Source of the DNA: Bacillota bacterium
Lineage (GTDB): Bacteria; Bacillota; Clostridia; Lachnospirales; Lachnospiraceae
Reading direction: 5' to 3'
Length of the DNA: 64,000 nucleotides
Assembly: GCA_023437365.1 (NCBI GenBank)
Contig: JAEZGK010000058.1
Location: 186,001 to 250,000 of the forward strand
Below are positions 16,608-25,041 of this stretch, piece by piece (the first letter of the stretch is position 1; each line of letters starts with the position of its first letter). Position numbers and translations under genes: made by a program. The notes under the pieces are model-generated. The model was not told the DNA's origin, ran no database searches, and was given only the letters and a program-made list of their open reading frames with translations.

Positions 16608-18503
16608 TCATTCCGGGGGCGTCTTTTCACTCAACCCCGTACTTTTCTTGACTCTTGGAAATTGGATAGCGGTTTTGAACATATCTCCGTCAATTTCTAT
16701 GAAAAACTCTCCGCCGCTGACCTTTGTGAAGCTTTCTGCAATCGACAAGCCGAGCCCGCTTCCTTCGGTACTTCTGGATTGGTCTCCCCGGAAAAAGCGC
16801 TGCAATATTTCCTGTTCGGTAAAATTCATCTCATAGCCAGCAATATTCTTGACCCAGACAACGACCTGCTCCTCTGTAAGTGACATCTCTATGATAATCC
16901 GGGTACCGCGAAGGGCGTATTTGAGCGCATTGTCAATTACATTCTGGAACACACGGTAAAGCTTCTTACCATCTGCATAGATGATCACCGGATACTCTGG
17001 TAGAATCAGCTTGATCGTAAGCCCTGAGGCAATAATCACATCCTCCATATCCGCAAGTGTCTGTCTCATCAGCTTGGTCAAATCCAGATTCTCGTGTACT
17101 ACCACTGCTTCACCGCTGGTGCTTTTCGCAAGCTCGAACAGATCATTCACAATATTCTTCAGGCGCTCTGATTTTTCCTGAAGAATTCTTACATAATCTC
17201 TGGAGGTTTCGGATAAGTCCTCCTCCTTGGATAACAGATCGATAAAGCTGATGATGGAGGTAAGCGGAGTCTTTAAATCATGGGATACATTCGTGACCAG
17301 AGCCACCTTCATCCGCTCCGATTTTATCTGCTCCTCCATTCTTTCATTAATCTCTTCGTTGATATTTTGCAGAATCCATTTATTACCCTTAAAATACCAG
17401 ATCATAGCAAATAACTCAAATGCCAAGGGAAAGGAAAACCACCATAATCGATGTGGCATGATTAATATGATAAAGCCTGCATTGATCAAAGTGATGATCA
17501 AAAATATCAACTGTCTGTAATAAAGCTTCTTCGTAAAGGATATCTGACCGAAGGCATCGTGGTAGAAAATATAATGCAACAGCTCTATTAACAGCTTAAC
17601 GATGCGATTTCCCAACCGATACAGTATGCTGTTCCTAATGAAGGTTTTTGATCTGACTTTTCTCACCATGGTAAGTAATAGCCATAATAGCAGGGTACTG
17701 TACAAAGCAGTAATAACTCCGGCTAATACAGCCAGCGAAGAATTCTCTGAGGACACGAGCTCAAGATAATTCAAGCCGAATATATTTAAGCTCACTCCAA
17801 GGGATATTTCTTCCCCGAACGCATAGGGCAGAAGCTTCGCTGCTGCACCTACACCCAAGATGAACGGGAGAAGTAAAACCTCTGTATAGGTTTTATCTAA
17901 CTTATTTCGTCTCTCTGGATCTAATACTTCCTTCCAGACAAGGATGTATAAGCTGATTAAGGTTATAATTTCTGCTGTGACAAAAATCAGAAATAGAATT
18001 GCCTTCGGCATCAGATTCTCCCGATACCTCTCCCACTGACGCTGCTTCAATTCAAGAAAATCCTTTGGAAAGGTTATGTAAATCACGTAATTATCTGTCA
18101 GCATATTGTATACATCCAGCTTATCATATGAATTCTTTCCGGCTCTCCATTCCCCGTTTTCAAGATAGAAGAATGCCTCATTACTGCTACTATAGAACTC
18201 GCGGTCCGAAATGCCGGTATCGGAGTATTCACTGTTTCCTCCGCCGATATAATAATGATAAGGAGTATTCCTCAGTTCACTCCAAGTATATGGGATATCT
18301 GAGACATCATTTAATGCATCCCTGACATAGGAGGTATAGAATTCCCTGCTTTTATGATAGTTTACAAACAGGCTTTCCATATGACTGTTATATCCGCATA
18401 ATGTCACAAGCAGGTAAATGATCCCACCCATCAATAGAGCAGCCAGTAAATACATCGCCGTCTTTATTCTTTCTCCTCTATAGCTTTTCGATTTTGTATC
18501 CAA
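16608..18503 (-). CDS. Membrane sensor histidine kinase
   Basis: A 631-residue sensor. A transmembrane helix at about residues 15-35 and another near 160-185 bracket an extracellular domain. Several more helices follow (about 205-225, 250-280, 325-370). The HisKA phospho-acceptor region is NVSHDLKTPLTSI (His near 408). The ATPase N-box is NVIDNALKYA and the G-box GSGLGLSIAESF. The start is a TTG at 18503 inside the upstream regulator gene (26-bp overlap), implying translational coupling. It pairs with the OmpR-type regulator upstream. The signal is unknown. Confidence 0.93.
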   Translation of the reverse strand: MDTKSKSYRGERIKTAMYLLAALLMGGIIYLLVTLCGYNSHMESLFVNYHKSREFYTSYVRDALNDVSDIPYTWSELRNTPYHYYIGGGNSEYSDTGISDREFYSSSNEAFFYLENGEWRAGKNSYDKLDVYNMLTDNYVIYITFPKDFLELKQRQWERYRENLMPKAILFLIFVTAEIITLISLYILVWKEVLDPERRNKLDKTYTEVLLLPFILGVGAAAKLLPYAFGEEISLGVSLNIFGLNYLELVSSENSSLAVLAGVITALYSTLLLWLLLTMVRKVRSKTFIRNSILYRLGNRIVKLLIELLHYIFYHDAFGQISFTKKLYYRQLIFLIITLINAGFIILIMPHRLWWFSFPLAFELFAMIWYFKGNKWILQNINEEINERMEEQIKSERMKVALVTNVSHDLKTPLTSIISFIDLLSKEEDLSETSRDYVRILQEKSERLKNIVNDLFELAKSTSGEAVVVHENLDLTKLMRQTLADMEDVIIASGLTIKLILPEYPVIIYADGKKLYRVFQNVIDNALKYALRGTRIIIEMSLTEEQVVVWVKNIAGYEMNFTEQEILQRFFRGDQSRSTEGSGLGLSIAESFTKVSGGEFFIEIDGDMFKTAIQFPRVKKSTGLSEKTPPE

Positions 18504-19179
18504 TTCCCCACACCACCTTTAAGTATTTTGGTTCTCTCGGGTTATACTCTATTTTTTCGCGGATGCGTCTGATATGTACCATGACTGTATTCTCAACAGT
18601 ATACGCAGGCTCATTCCAGACCCTCTCATAAATCTCTTCTGCTGAGAATACTCTTCCTGCATGCTTCATCATCATTTCCATAATCTTATATTCTGTTAGC
18701 GTCAGACGTACCGGTTCTCCGTCCACATAGAGCTGCTTCGAGGACTTATTCAGTGTTAGTCCGCCGTTGACGATGTCCTCCGATCCGGCGGAGAAGCCTG
18801 CCGATCCCAACTGCAGATAACGTCTTAGCTGGCTTTTTACTCTTGCCAAAAGCTCCTGAGGATGATAAGGCTTTGTAATATAATCGTCTGCCCCCATGCT
18901 TAATCCCAATATCTTATCACTGTCCTCCGATTTGGCAGACAGAAGAATGATGGGAATATTCCTCTTCTCCCTGATCTTCATCGTTGCCGAAAGTCCATCC
19001 AGCTTCGGCATCATGATATCCAGAAGAATCAGGTGGATCTGATTCACACTCAGCAGCTCCATGGCTTCCAATCCGTTATATGCCTTTTTTACATCATAGC
19101 CCTCCATCATCAACAGCTTCTCAATCCCCTTAACAATCTCTCTGTCATCATCCACGACCAGAATACTTACTTTATCCAT
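18478..19179 (-). CDS. OmpR/PhoB-family response regulator
   Basis: A 233-residue two-domain regulator. The receiver domain has the acidic pair at residues 10-12, the phospho-acceptor D54 (LLDIMMPKLDG) and the switch lysine in TKPY. A C-terminal winged-helix domain (LTLTEYKIMEMM, VMVHIRRIREKI) binds DNA. The gene overlaps the kinase gene by 26 bp. The gene pair is flanked by a hairpin on its 3' side. Confidence 0.95.
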   Translation of the reverse strand: MDKVSILVVDDDREIVKGIEKLLMMEGYDVKKAYNGLEAMELLSVNQIHLILLDIMMPKLDGLSATMKIREKRNIPIILLSAKSEDSDKILGLSMGADDYITKPYHPQELLARVKSQLRRYLQLGSAGFSAGSEDIVNGGLTLNKSSKQLYVDGEPVRLTLTEYKIMEMMMKHAGRVFSAEEIYERVWNEPAYTVENTVMVHIRRIREKIEYNPREPKYLKVVWGIGYKIEKL

Positions 19180-19486
19180 GGTTCCTTATCCTTTCCCGAG
19201 CACCTATCCATATTATAAAAAACATTACTTTCAATTTCTTTTATATAAATCTTACAAATATCTTAAAACTTCCAAGCCCTATCTTAGAATGAGTGATTGA
19301 TATATTCCATGTCCTTTATACTTATACTCCGTATTCTAGCATAAATTTACCTTTAAATAAATTCTATATTCTGATATATTAATAGAAAAAGAATATGATT
19401 GGTGTATTATCCGTAGTAATTCGGTAAAGCAGAAGGGTATCCTTATATCTGCTCTGATTCAAAATATGTAGAACGGGGGAAGAAGG
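19180..19486. other. Divergent intergenic region, regulator gene / racemase gene
   Basis: AT-rich non-coding stretch of about 307 bp. On the minus strand a TGCTAGAAT near 19333-19341 could be an extended -10 box for the two-component operon, without a clear -35. Nothing else was recognised. Confidence 0.35.
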
Positions 19487-20179
19487 ATGAAGACAATTGG
19501 TCTGATCGGAGGTATGAGCTGGGAAAGTACCGTTACCTATTATAAGTATATAAACGAAACGATTAAAAATAAGTTGGGTGGCTTCCATTCTGCCAAATGC
19601 ATTCTGTACAGTGTAGATTTTCACGAAATCGAAGCCCTTCAATCAAAAGGAGAATGGGAAAAAAGCGGAGAACTGCTCGCAGAAGCTGCTGTCAGTCTGG
19701 AGAAATCCGGAGCTGATTTTATCATAATCTGCACCAATACTATGCATAAGGTAGTTGATATCATACAGCGAAGCATATCCTTACCGATACTTCATATTGC
19801 CGAGGCTACCGCTGAGCTCCTGAAGGAACAGGAGCTTGATAAGGTTGCCCTGCTCGGTACGAAATACACGATGCAGCAGGCCTTTTATAAAGATATTCTT
19901 GTAAAAAACGGGATCGAAGTTCTGATTCCCAAGGAAAAGGATATTGAGATCATTAATAGAACCATTTATCAGGAGCTTTGTCTTGGAATTATCTCAGAAG
20001 ATTCAAGAAGAGAATACTTAAGGATCATCGATGAGCTGGCCTGGCAGGGTGCGGAAGGCATCATTCTGGGCTGTACTGAAATCGGTCTGTTGGTAGGACA
20101 GAACGATACGAATATTCCTTTGTTTGATACTACCTTCATTCATGCATCCAAAGCCGCTATGTTGGCACTTCAGGATTGA
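19487..20179 (+). CDS. Aspartate/glutamate racemase family protein
   Basis: A probable cofactor-independent amino-acid racemase, 230 residues. The two catalytic cysteines are in place: C82 in ICTNTMH and C196 in LGCTEIG. The N-terminus MKTIGLIGGMSWEST is typical of the YgeA/aspartate racemase branch. GGGGGA lies 7 bases before the ATG. It is a single-gene unit closed by a hairpin. Product D-amino acid uncertain (Asp, Glu or broad). Confidence 0.9.
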   Translation: MKTIGLIGGMSWESTVTYYKYINETIKNKLGGFHSAKCILYSVDFHEIEALQSKGEWEKSGELLAEAAVSLEKSGADFIIICTNTMHKVVDIIQRSISLPILHIAEATAELLKEQELDKVALLGTKYTMQQAFYKDILVKNGIEVLIPKEKDIEIINRTIYQELCLGIISEDSRREYLRIIDELAWQGAEGIILGCTEIGLLVGQNDTNIPLFDTTFIHASKAAMLALQD

Positions 20180-20203
20180 TGCGGCATCGTTACGATAATA
20201 AAA

Positions 20204-20245
20204 GTCAGAGTACCTATCGTATTGTATACGATAAAATACTCTGAC
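20204..20245 (+). terminator. Hairpin after racemase gene
   Basis: Outer stem GTCAGAGTA / TACTCTGAC (20204-20212, 20237-20245) and inner stem TATCGTAT / ATACGATA with a 3-base loop. It lies between the convergent racemase and ftsH genes. No long T-run follows, so it may serve both strands weakly. Confidence 0.6.
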
Positions 20246-20319
20246 CATGATTATCATATAGGTCTTATATTGCTACGCACCTACTCGGGTTAAGCTTCTA
20301 CCTGCTGACTCTTTCACTA

Positions 20320-22221
20320 TCATGCCTGTTCCGGAATCACAGGTGTGCCTGCCGCCAAAGCTTCCGACTCGGGCTCCGGGGTGATACCCTTGACCTCATT
20401 GTAAATCTTCATGAATTCCTCACCGGTAATTGTCTCTCTGCTGATCAGGAAATCTGCAATCTTATCCAGAACATCTCTGCTGTCCGATAACAGCTCTTCT
20501 GCTCTGTCATAGCATTTCTTAAGGATCTGCATTACTTCCTTATCAATCTCTCCTGCAGTCTCTTCTCCGCAATTGAGAACTGCCCTACCATCAAGATATC
20601 TGTTCTCTACTGATTCCAAGCCCATCAATCCGAACTTTTCAGACATACCGTACTGGGTAACCATAGATCTGGCAAGCTGGGTAGCCTTTTCAATATCATT
20701 GGAAGCTCCGGTGGTGATGGAGTCAAAGACCAGCTTCTCCGCCGCACGTCCGCCGTAAAGTGTGACGATGCGCGTCAGAATTTCATCCTTACTCATCAGA
20801 TATTTCTCTTCCTCAGGCACCTGCATGACATATCCCAGGGACCCCATGGTTCTCGGAACGATTGTGATCTTCTGAACCGGCTCTGCATGCTTCTCCAGAG
20901 CGGTGACAAGTGCATGGCCAACCTCGTGGTAAGCGACAATCCGCTTCTCTTCCTTGCTGAGGATTCGATCCTTCTTCTCTTTACCGGCGATTACCACCTC
21001 TACGGATTCAAATAAATCCTCTTGGGTGACTACGGTTCTTCCTTGCTTTACCGCAAGAATTGCTGCCTCATTGATCATATTGGCAAGGTCTGAGCCTACC
21101 GCACCTGAGGTTGCCCTTGCAATTGCATCTAAGTCTACCGAATCATGCATAAGCACATTCTTGGCATGAACCTTCAGGATGTCGACCCTTCCCTTAAGAT
21201 CAGGTTTATCTACGATGATACGTCTGTCAAATCGTCCGGGACGAAGGAGTGCCTTATCCAGAACCTCAGGCCGGTTGGTTGCACCCAGGATGACAAGACC
21301 CTTCGAGGAATCGAAACCGTCCATATTCGCAAGCAGCTGATTCAGCGTCTGCTCACGCTCGTCATTACCGCCGCCGTAGTGAGAATCACGGCTCTTACCA
21401 ATGGCATCTATCTCATCGATAAAGATAATACAAGGAGCTGACTGCTGCGCCTGCTTGAATAAATCTCGTACTCTGGAGGCACCGACACCTACGAACATCT
21501 CTACAAAGTCAGAGCCTGACAGAGAGAAGAAAGGAACCTTTGCCTCCCCGGCTACTGCTTTGGCAAGAAGAGTTTTACCTGTTCCGGGAGGTCCGACTAA
21601 CAATGCACCCTTTGGCAGCTTTGCACCGATTCGGGTATACTTCGCAGGGTTGTGCAGGAAATCTACGATTTCCGTCAGAGACTCCTTCGCTTCCTCCTGC
21701 CCGGCCACATCACGGAAGGTGACTCCGGTTGACTTCTCTACATAAACCTTAGCATTACTTTTTCCGACCCCCATCATGCCTCCGCTATTCTTGGAGATGG
21801 AGCGGAATAAAAACCACATAACTACATAAATCAATATAAACGGTATTACATAAGAAAGAATTGTGCTCACAAGAGAACCGCGGGTATCCACGATCTCTTG
21901 CCCAAAATCCACATTTGCTTTATCTAAGCGGTCTACAAGGGTGAGATCGGTAAAATATCCGGTATAATAAGTAGTCGCCAGCGGTCCGTTTCCTTGATCC
22001 TTTGGCTTGATCTCCAATGTACCGTTATTCTTTGCTGTAACAGTATCAACCTTACCTTCATCTAGCATCTGAAGAAACTCGTTGTAGGTGATCTCCTCTC
22101 GGTTCCCTTCCTTAATCTGCGCCGCCAGCGTCCAAAACATGTACAGAATGATCAGGGTCGAAACCAGCGTTATGATGATGACCATCCTGTTCGGCGTATT
22201 ATTTTTATTTTTATTATCCAT
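20320..22221 (-). CDS. ftsH: ATP-dependent zinc metalloprotease FtsH
   Basis: A membrane-anchored AAA+ protease of 633 residues. Transmembrane helices lie near residues 12-32 and 115-140, bracketing the small extracytoplasmic domain. The AAA module shows Walker A GPPGTGKT near residue 210, Walker B IIFIDEIDA and the second region of homology (GATNRP ... RPGRFDR). The zinc site is HEVGH near residue 436. AGGAGG precedes the ATG. Its own sigma-A promoter is recognisable. Confidence 0.98.
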   Translation of the reverse strand: MDNKNKNNTPNRMVIIITLVSTLIILYMFWTLAAQIKEGNREEITYNEFLQMLDEGKVDTVTAKNNGTLEIKPKDQGNGPLATTYYTGYFTDLTLVDRLDKANVDFGQEIVDTRGSLVSTILSYVIPFILIYVVMWFLFRSISKNSGGMMGVGKSNAKVYVEKSTGVTFRDVAGQEEAKESLTEIVDFLHNPAKYTRIGAKLPKGALLVGPPGTGKTLLAKAVAGEAKVPFFSLSGSDFVEMFVGVGASRVRDLFKQAQQSAPCIIFIDEIDAIGKSRDSHYGGGNDEREQTLNQLLANMDGFDSSKGLVILGATNRPEVLDKALLRPGRFDRRIIVDKPDLKGRVDILKVHAKNVLMHDSVDLDAIARATSGAVGSDLANMINEAAILAVKQGRTVVTQEDLFESVEVVIAGKEKKDRILSKEEKRIVAYHEVGHALVTALEKHAEPVQKITIVPRTMGSLGYVMQVPEEEKYLMSKDEILTRIVTLYGGRAAEKLVFDSITTGASNDIEKATQLARSMVTQYGMSEKFGLMGLESVENRYLDGRAVLNCGEETAGEIDKEVMQILKKCYDRAEELLSDSRDVLDKIADFLISRETITGEEFMKIYNEVKGITPEPESEALAAGTPVIPEQA

Positions 22222-22316
22222 GAAATCCTCCTATTCACAGAACATTTCCAGCTATATCTAACAAAGAGCAGGCATTCTTATAGCCCCTATTTCTGGCAAC
22301 ACGAACTGTATACATC

Positions 22317-22345
22317 ATTATAGTCATAGTCTTCCCATAAATCAA
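22317..22345 (-). promoter_or_regulatory. Sigma-A promoter for ftsH
   Basis: On the minus strand: TTGATT, 17-base spacer, TATAAT. It gives a leader of about 90 nucleotides. Confidence 0.78.
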
Positions 22346-22454
22346 TTAAAATGTTCTTAAAATTCTGTGATTAAATTGTGTACAACCTAAACATAACCTT
22401 ATTTTATGGAAAAAGCAAGCTTTTATTTCGGAAGAGTGAATCGGTTATTTCAGA

Positions 22455-22504
22455 GTCAAAATCAGGGTCCTATTGCAATGTCAGAATCAGGGTCCTATTG
22501 CAAT
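22455..22504. repeat. Two tandem copies of a 25-bp repeat before the pyrG promoter
   Basis: Copies at 22455-22479 and 22480-22504 share GTCA(A/G)AATCAGGG and TCCTATTGCAAT with a single difference. The second copy ends at the first base of the -35 box, so it could be a regulator site or a slippage duplication. Confidence 0.8.
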
Positions 22505-22532
22505 TGACTTTCACGTAAAACTATAGTATACT
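22504..22532 (+). promoter_or_regulatory. Sigma-A promoter for the pyrG leader
   Basis: TTGACT, 17-base spacer, TATACT. Transcription would start near 22540, leaving a leader of almost 290 nucleotides before pyrG. Confidence 0.85.
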
Positions 22533-22574
22533 ATATCAAAAATTGTTCATCATACCAGCAAAGGAGCCGGAAGT

Positions 22575-22664
22575 GGTTTAAGGTCCACCATGAAGGATCG
22601 CTTGGCTATTCTCACCCATTTTTGCCTTAAACCTTGTTCAGTAAGGGTTTGATGGCTTTTTTTT
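22575..22664 (+). promoter_or_regulatory. Transcription attenuator in the pyrG leader
   Basis: Two mutually exclusive stems share CCTTAAACC (22625-22633). An upstream pairing uses GGTTTAAGG (22575-22583). A terminator pairing uses AAACCTT / AGGGTTT (22629-22635, 22644-22650), extended by GCC / GGC and followed by eight T residues (22657-22664). The first stem would act as antiterminator. A 20-codon reading frame runs through the structure. It does not match the GGGCTC-initiated pyrG control of Bacillus. The signal is unknown; alternatively it is a stand-alone small RNA of about 125 nucleotides. Confidence 0.7.
22590..22652 (+). CDS. Candidate 20-residue leader peptide of pyrG
   Basis: The ATG at 22590 has AAGG 6 bases upstream and runs to a TGA at 22650, ending inside the terminator stem. 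The peptide would be MKDRLAILTHFCLKPCSVRV. Its ribosome site is part of the antiterminator arm, so peptide translation and antiterminator formation would compete. This is how peptide-sensing attenuators are built, but translation is unproven. Confidence 0.4.
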   Translation: MKDRLAILTHFCLKPCSVRV

Positions 22665-22756
22665 ATTGCTAAAAACTGCTGATAACAGCAACCATAGTAC
22701 TTAAACGGAGACCCCCAAAGGTGGAGAGAGCTCGCGTAGACGGTATAGGAAAAGAA

Positions 22757-22816
22757 ATGGAGGTAAAACCTCCATAAAAAGAATGGAGGTAAAACCTCCA
22801 TAAAAAGAATGGAGGT
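22757..22816 (+). promoter_or_regulatory. Triplicated pyrG ribosome-site repeat with two anti-sites
   Basis: ATGGAGGT occurs at 22757, 22783 and 22809, and its complement ACCTCCAT at 22768 and 22794, within a 26-bp unit repeated about 2.3 times. The third ATGGAGGT is the pyrG ribosome site. The second ACCTCCAT can pair with either copy 2 or copy 3, so it can free or hide that site. Confidence 0.75.
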
Positions 22817-22826
22817 TTGTAGAAAT

Positions 22827-24443
22827 ATGGCTACTAAGTATGTATTTGTAACCGGTGGTGTTGTATCAGGTCTGGGAAAAGGTATTACTGCCGCTTCTCT
22901 CGGTCGTCTTTTAAAGGCACGCGGGTACCATGTGACCATGCAGAAATTTGATCCATACATCAACATCGATCCGGGAACCATGAACCCGATCCAGCACGGT
23001 GAGGTTTTTGTAACGGACGACGGTGCTGAGACTGACTTGGATTTGGGACATTATGAGAGATTTATTGACGAGAGCCTGAATAAGATGTCTAATGTAACCA
23101 CCGGTAAGATCTACTGGTCCGTATTATCCAAAGAAAGACGCGGTGATTTCGGAGGAGGAACTGTCCAGGTTATCCCCCATATCACGAACGAGATAAAAAG
23201 CCGTTTCTACAGAAATGATCAAAGTAAAGATACACATATCGCCATCATAGAGGTGGGTGGTACTGTCGGTGATATCGAAAGTCAGCCATTTCTTGAGGCA
23301 ATTCGCCAATTCCGCCAGGATATCGGCGACCACAATGTAGCATTAATTCATGTAACTCTTATTCCTTATCTGAAAGCCTCCGGAGAAATGAAGACCAAGC
23401 CTACCCAGGCAAGCGTAAAGGAGCTACAGGGAATGGGCATCCGTCCGGACATTATCGTGTGCAGAACAGAGCAGCCCTTAGAGAACGGTATCAAGGATAA
23501 GATTGCTCTCTTCTGTAATGTTCCGAGCACCAATGTCCTTCAGAATCTGGATGTGGAATATCTATATGAAGCACCTCTCGCTCTGGAACAGGAACATCTT
23601 GCCGATGTCACACTGTCCTGTCTGGGTCTCCCCTGTCCGGAGCCCGATCTCACCGATTGGGTAGAAATGGTAAATTCACTGAAAAACCCTAAGGATGAGG
23701 TCACCATTGCTCTGGTCGGCAAGTATACTCAGCTTCATGATGCCTATCTCAGCGTTGCTGAATCTCTAAAGCATGGTGCAGTGGCAAATCACTCTTCTAT
23801 TAATATCAAATGGATTCTTTCTGAGGATGTAACGAAGGAGAATGTAGCCGAATTGCTTAAAGATGTGAGCGGAATCGTCGTACCCGGCGGCTTTGGCGAC
23901 CGAGGTATTGAAGGCAAAATAAATGCCATCCGTTATGCGAGAGAGAACAAAATCCCTTTTCTTGGACTGTGTCTCGGCATGCAGCTGGCACTTGTAGAAT
24001 ATGCTAGAAATGTCATTGGTTTTGAAGATGCACACAGCGCAGAGCTTGATCCCTCCACCACTCATCCAATCATCCATCTGATGCCGGAGCAGGACGGAAT
24101 CGAGGATATCGGCGGAACCTTACGGCTTGGTTCCTACCCCTGTGTACTGGACGAGAGCAGCAAAGCATATCAGCTTTATGGTGAGAAGGTAATTCACGAA
24201 AGACATCGTCATCGTTACGAGGTAAATAACTATTATCGTAATGAATTCCTGAAGCATGATATCAAGCTCTCAGGAGTCTCACCGGATGGTCGCATTGTCG
24301 AGATGATAGAATTAACGAGCCATCCCTGGTTCCTCGGAACTCAGGCCCATCCCGAATTCAAGTCCAGACCGAATAAGCCGCATCCATTATTCCATGGCTT
24401 TGTCGGTGCTGCTCTTACCTTTAGCAGAGAAAAGAGTAGATAG
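22827..24443 (+). CDS. pyrG: CTP synthase
   Basis: Makes CTP from UTP, ATP and glutamine. It is 538 residues. The N-terminal amidoligase domain has FVTGGVVSGLGKG and the Mg/UTP-binding DPYINIDPGTM. The C-terminal class I glutaminase domain has the nucleophile Cys in LGLCLGMQ near residue 382 and a C-terminal His/Glu pair (AHPEF). The start MATKYVFVTGG at 22827 is chosen from the family N-terminus; GGAGG is 11 bases upstream, and an earlier ATG at 22809 is the ribosome site itself. Control through its leader is likely. Its last 57 bp overlap the opposite-strand lspA gene. Confidence 0.97.
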   Translation: MATKYVFVTGGVVSGLGKGITAASLGRLLKARGYHVTMQKFDPYINIDPGTMNPIQHGEVFVTDDGAETDLDLGHYERFIDESLNKMSNVTTGKIYWSVLSKERRGDFGGGTVQVIPHITNEIKSRFYRNDQSKDTHIAIIEVGGTVGDIESQPFLEAIRQFRQDIGDHNVALIHVTLIPYLKASGEMKTKPTQASVKELQGMGIRPDIIVCRTEQPLENGIKDKIALFCNVPSTNVLQNLDVEYLYEAPLALEQEHLADVTLSCLGLPCPEPDLTDWVEMVNSLKNPKDEVTIALVGKYTQLHDAYLSVAESLKHGAVANHSSINIKWILSEDVTKENVAELLKDVSGIVVPGGFGDRGIEGKINAIRYARENKIPFLGLCLGMQLALVEYARNVIGFEDAHSAELDPSTTHPIIHLMPEQDGIEDIGGTLRLGSYPCVLDESSKAYQLYGEKVIHERHRHRYEVNNYYRNEFLKHDIKLSGVSPDGRIVEMIELTSHPWFLGTQAHPEFKSRPNKPHPLFHGFVGAALTFSREKSR

Positions 24444-24869
24444 CAGCATCAGTGCTGATCCGAAGAAGATTGCCATGTCGGCCAGATTGAAGATAATACT
24501 CTTCAGCTTCTTACATTTGAAGCTGAAGTAATCTATGACGTAGCCCTTACATAGCCTGTCAGCTACATTGCTGATCGCTCCGCCGAGAGCAAAAGCAAGA
24601 CCTAATTTAAACAATTTTTTACCCTTTTGGGGAAGAAGCATGAGAAAAAGGAGTGACACCAATCCCAGGAATACACAGGAGATGGTCTTAAGAAGCTCCT
24701 TTTTTTCACCCATAAAATTCAGGAATGCGCCCTCATTATGGTGCTTACGGAGAATAATATTGCCACCTAAAATTTCCTCGCGTTCTCCAAGCTCTCTGTG
24801 TTTCTCAATATAATCCTTAATCTTATATTCACCTATAACAATGACTAAAACGATGATGATATACAGCAT
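24387..24869 (-). CDS. lspA: Signal peptidase II (lipoprotein signal peptidase) family protein
   Basis: A membrane aspartyl protease of 160 residues that cleaves prolipoprotein signals. Both catalytic-aspartate motifs are visible: NVADRLCKGYVIDYF and NLADMAIFFG. The NEGAF motif matches the family's NxGAAF region. Four hydrophobic segments are present. The ATG at 24869 follows GGAGGAGG; a TTG at 24887 lies upstream of that site. The 3' end overlaps pyrG tail to tail. It differs from canonical LspA in a more basic, variable loop, so it may be a paralogue. Confidence 0.82.
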   Translation of the reverse strand: MLYIIIVLVIVIGEYKIKDYIEKHRELGEREEILGGNIILRKHHNEGAFLNFMGEKKELLKTISCVFLGLVSLLFLMLLPQKGKKLFKLGLAFALGGAISNVADRLCKGYVIDYFSFKCKKLKSIIFNLADMAIFFGSALMLLSTLFSAKGKSSTDKAME

Positions 24870-24943
24870 CTTTCCTCCTCCTTCCAAAATACATTCTTTG
24901 ACAGACAGAATAACATCGCATTTGCTCTTGTGTATATACTATA

Positions 24944-24971
24944 AAAGCCACTAAGCTACTTTAGTGACTTT
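24944..24971. terminator. Hairpin with T-runs on both strands
   Basis: Arms AAAGCCACTAA (24944-24954) and TTAGTGACTTT (24961-24971) pair with one mismatch. Rightward it is followed by TCG and eight T residues; leftward by TTTTAT. It lies 3' of the leftward gene at 25042 and probably ends that operon. Confidence 0.65.
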
Positions 24972-25041
24972 CGTTTTTTTTATTATGCCATATTTGGAAA
25001 TACTTATCAATCATTTCAATCAATTTTATATATTTTCTGGA

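Noticed and set aside
22540..22664. A known riboswitch, T-box or PyrR site upstream of pyrG
   Set aside because: No T-box GGTGG motif, no PyrR binding-loop consensus and no recognised riboswitch core could be found by eye; a covariance-model scan would settle it.
22540..22664. 4.5S/SRP RNA or 6S RNA
   Set aside because: The SRP GGAAG tetraloop context is absent and the fold does not show the 6S central bubble.
22550..22981. 143-codon minus-strand frame opposite the pyrG start
   Set aside because: It is a shadow of the pyrG leader and first codons; the leader structures and pyrG account for the sequence.
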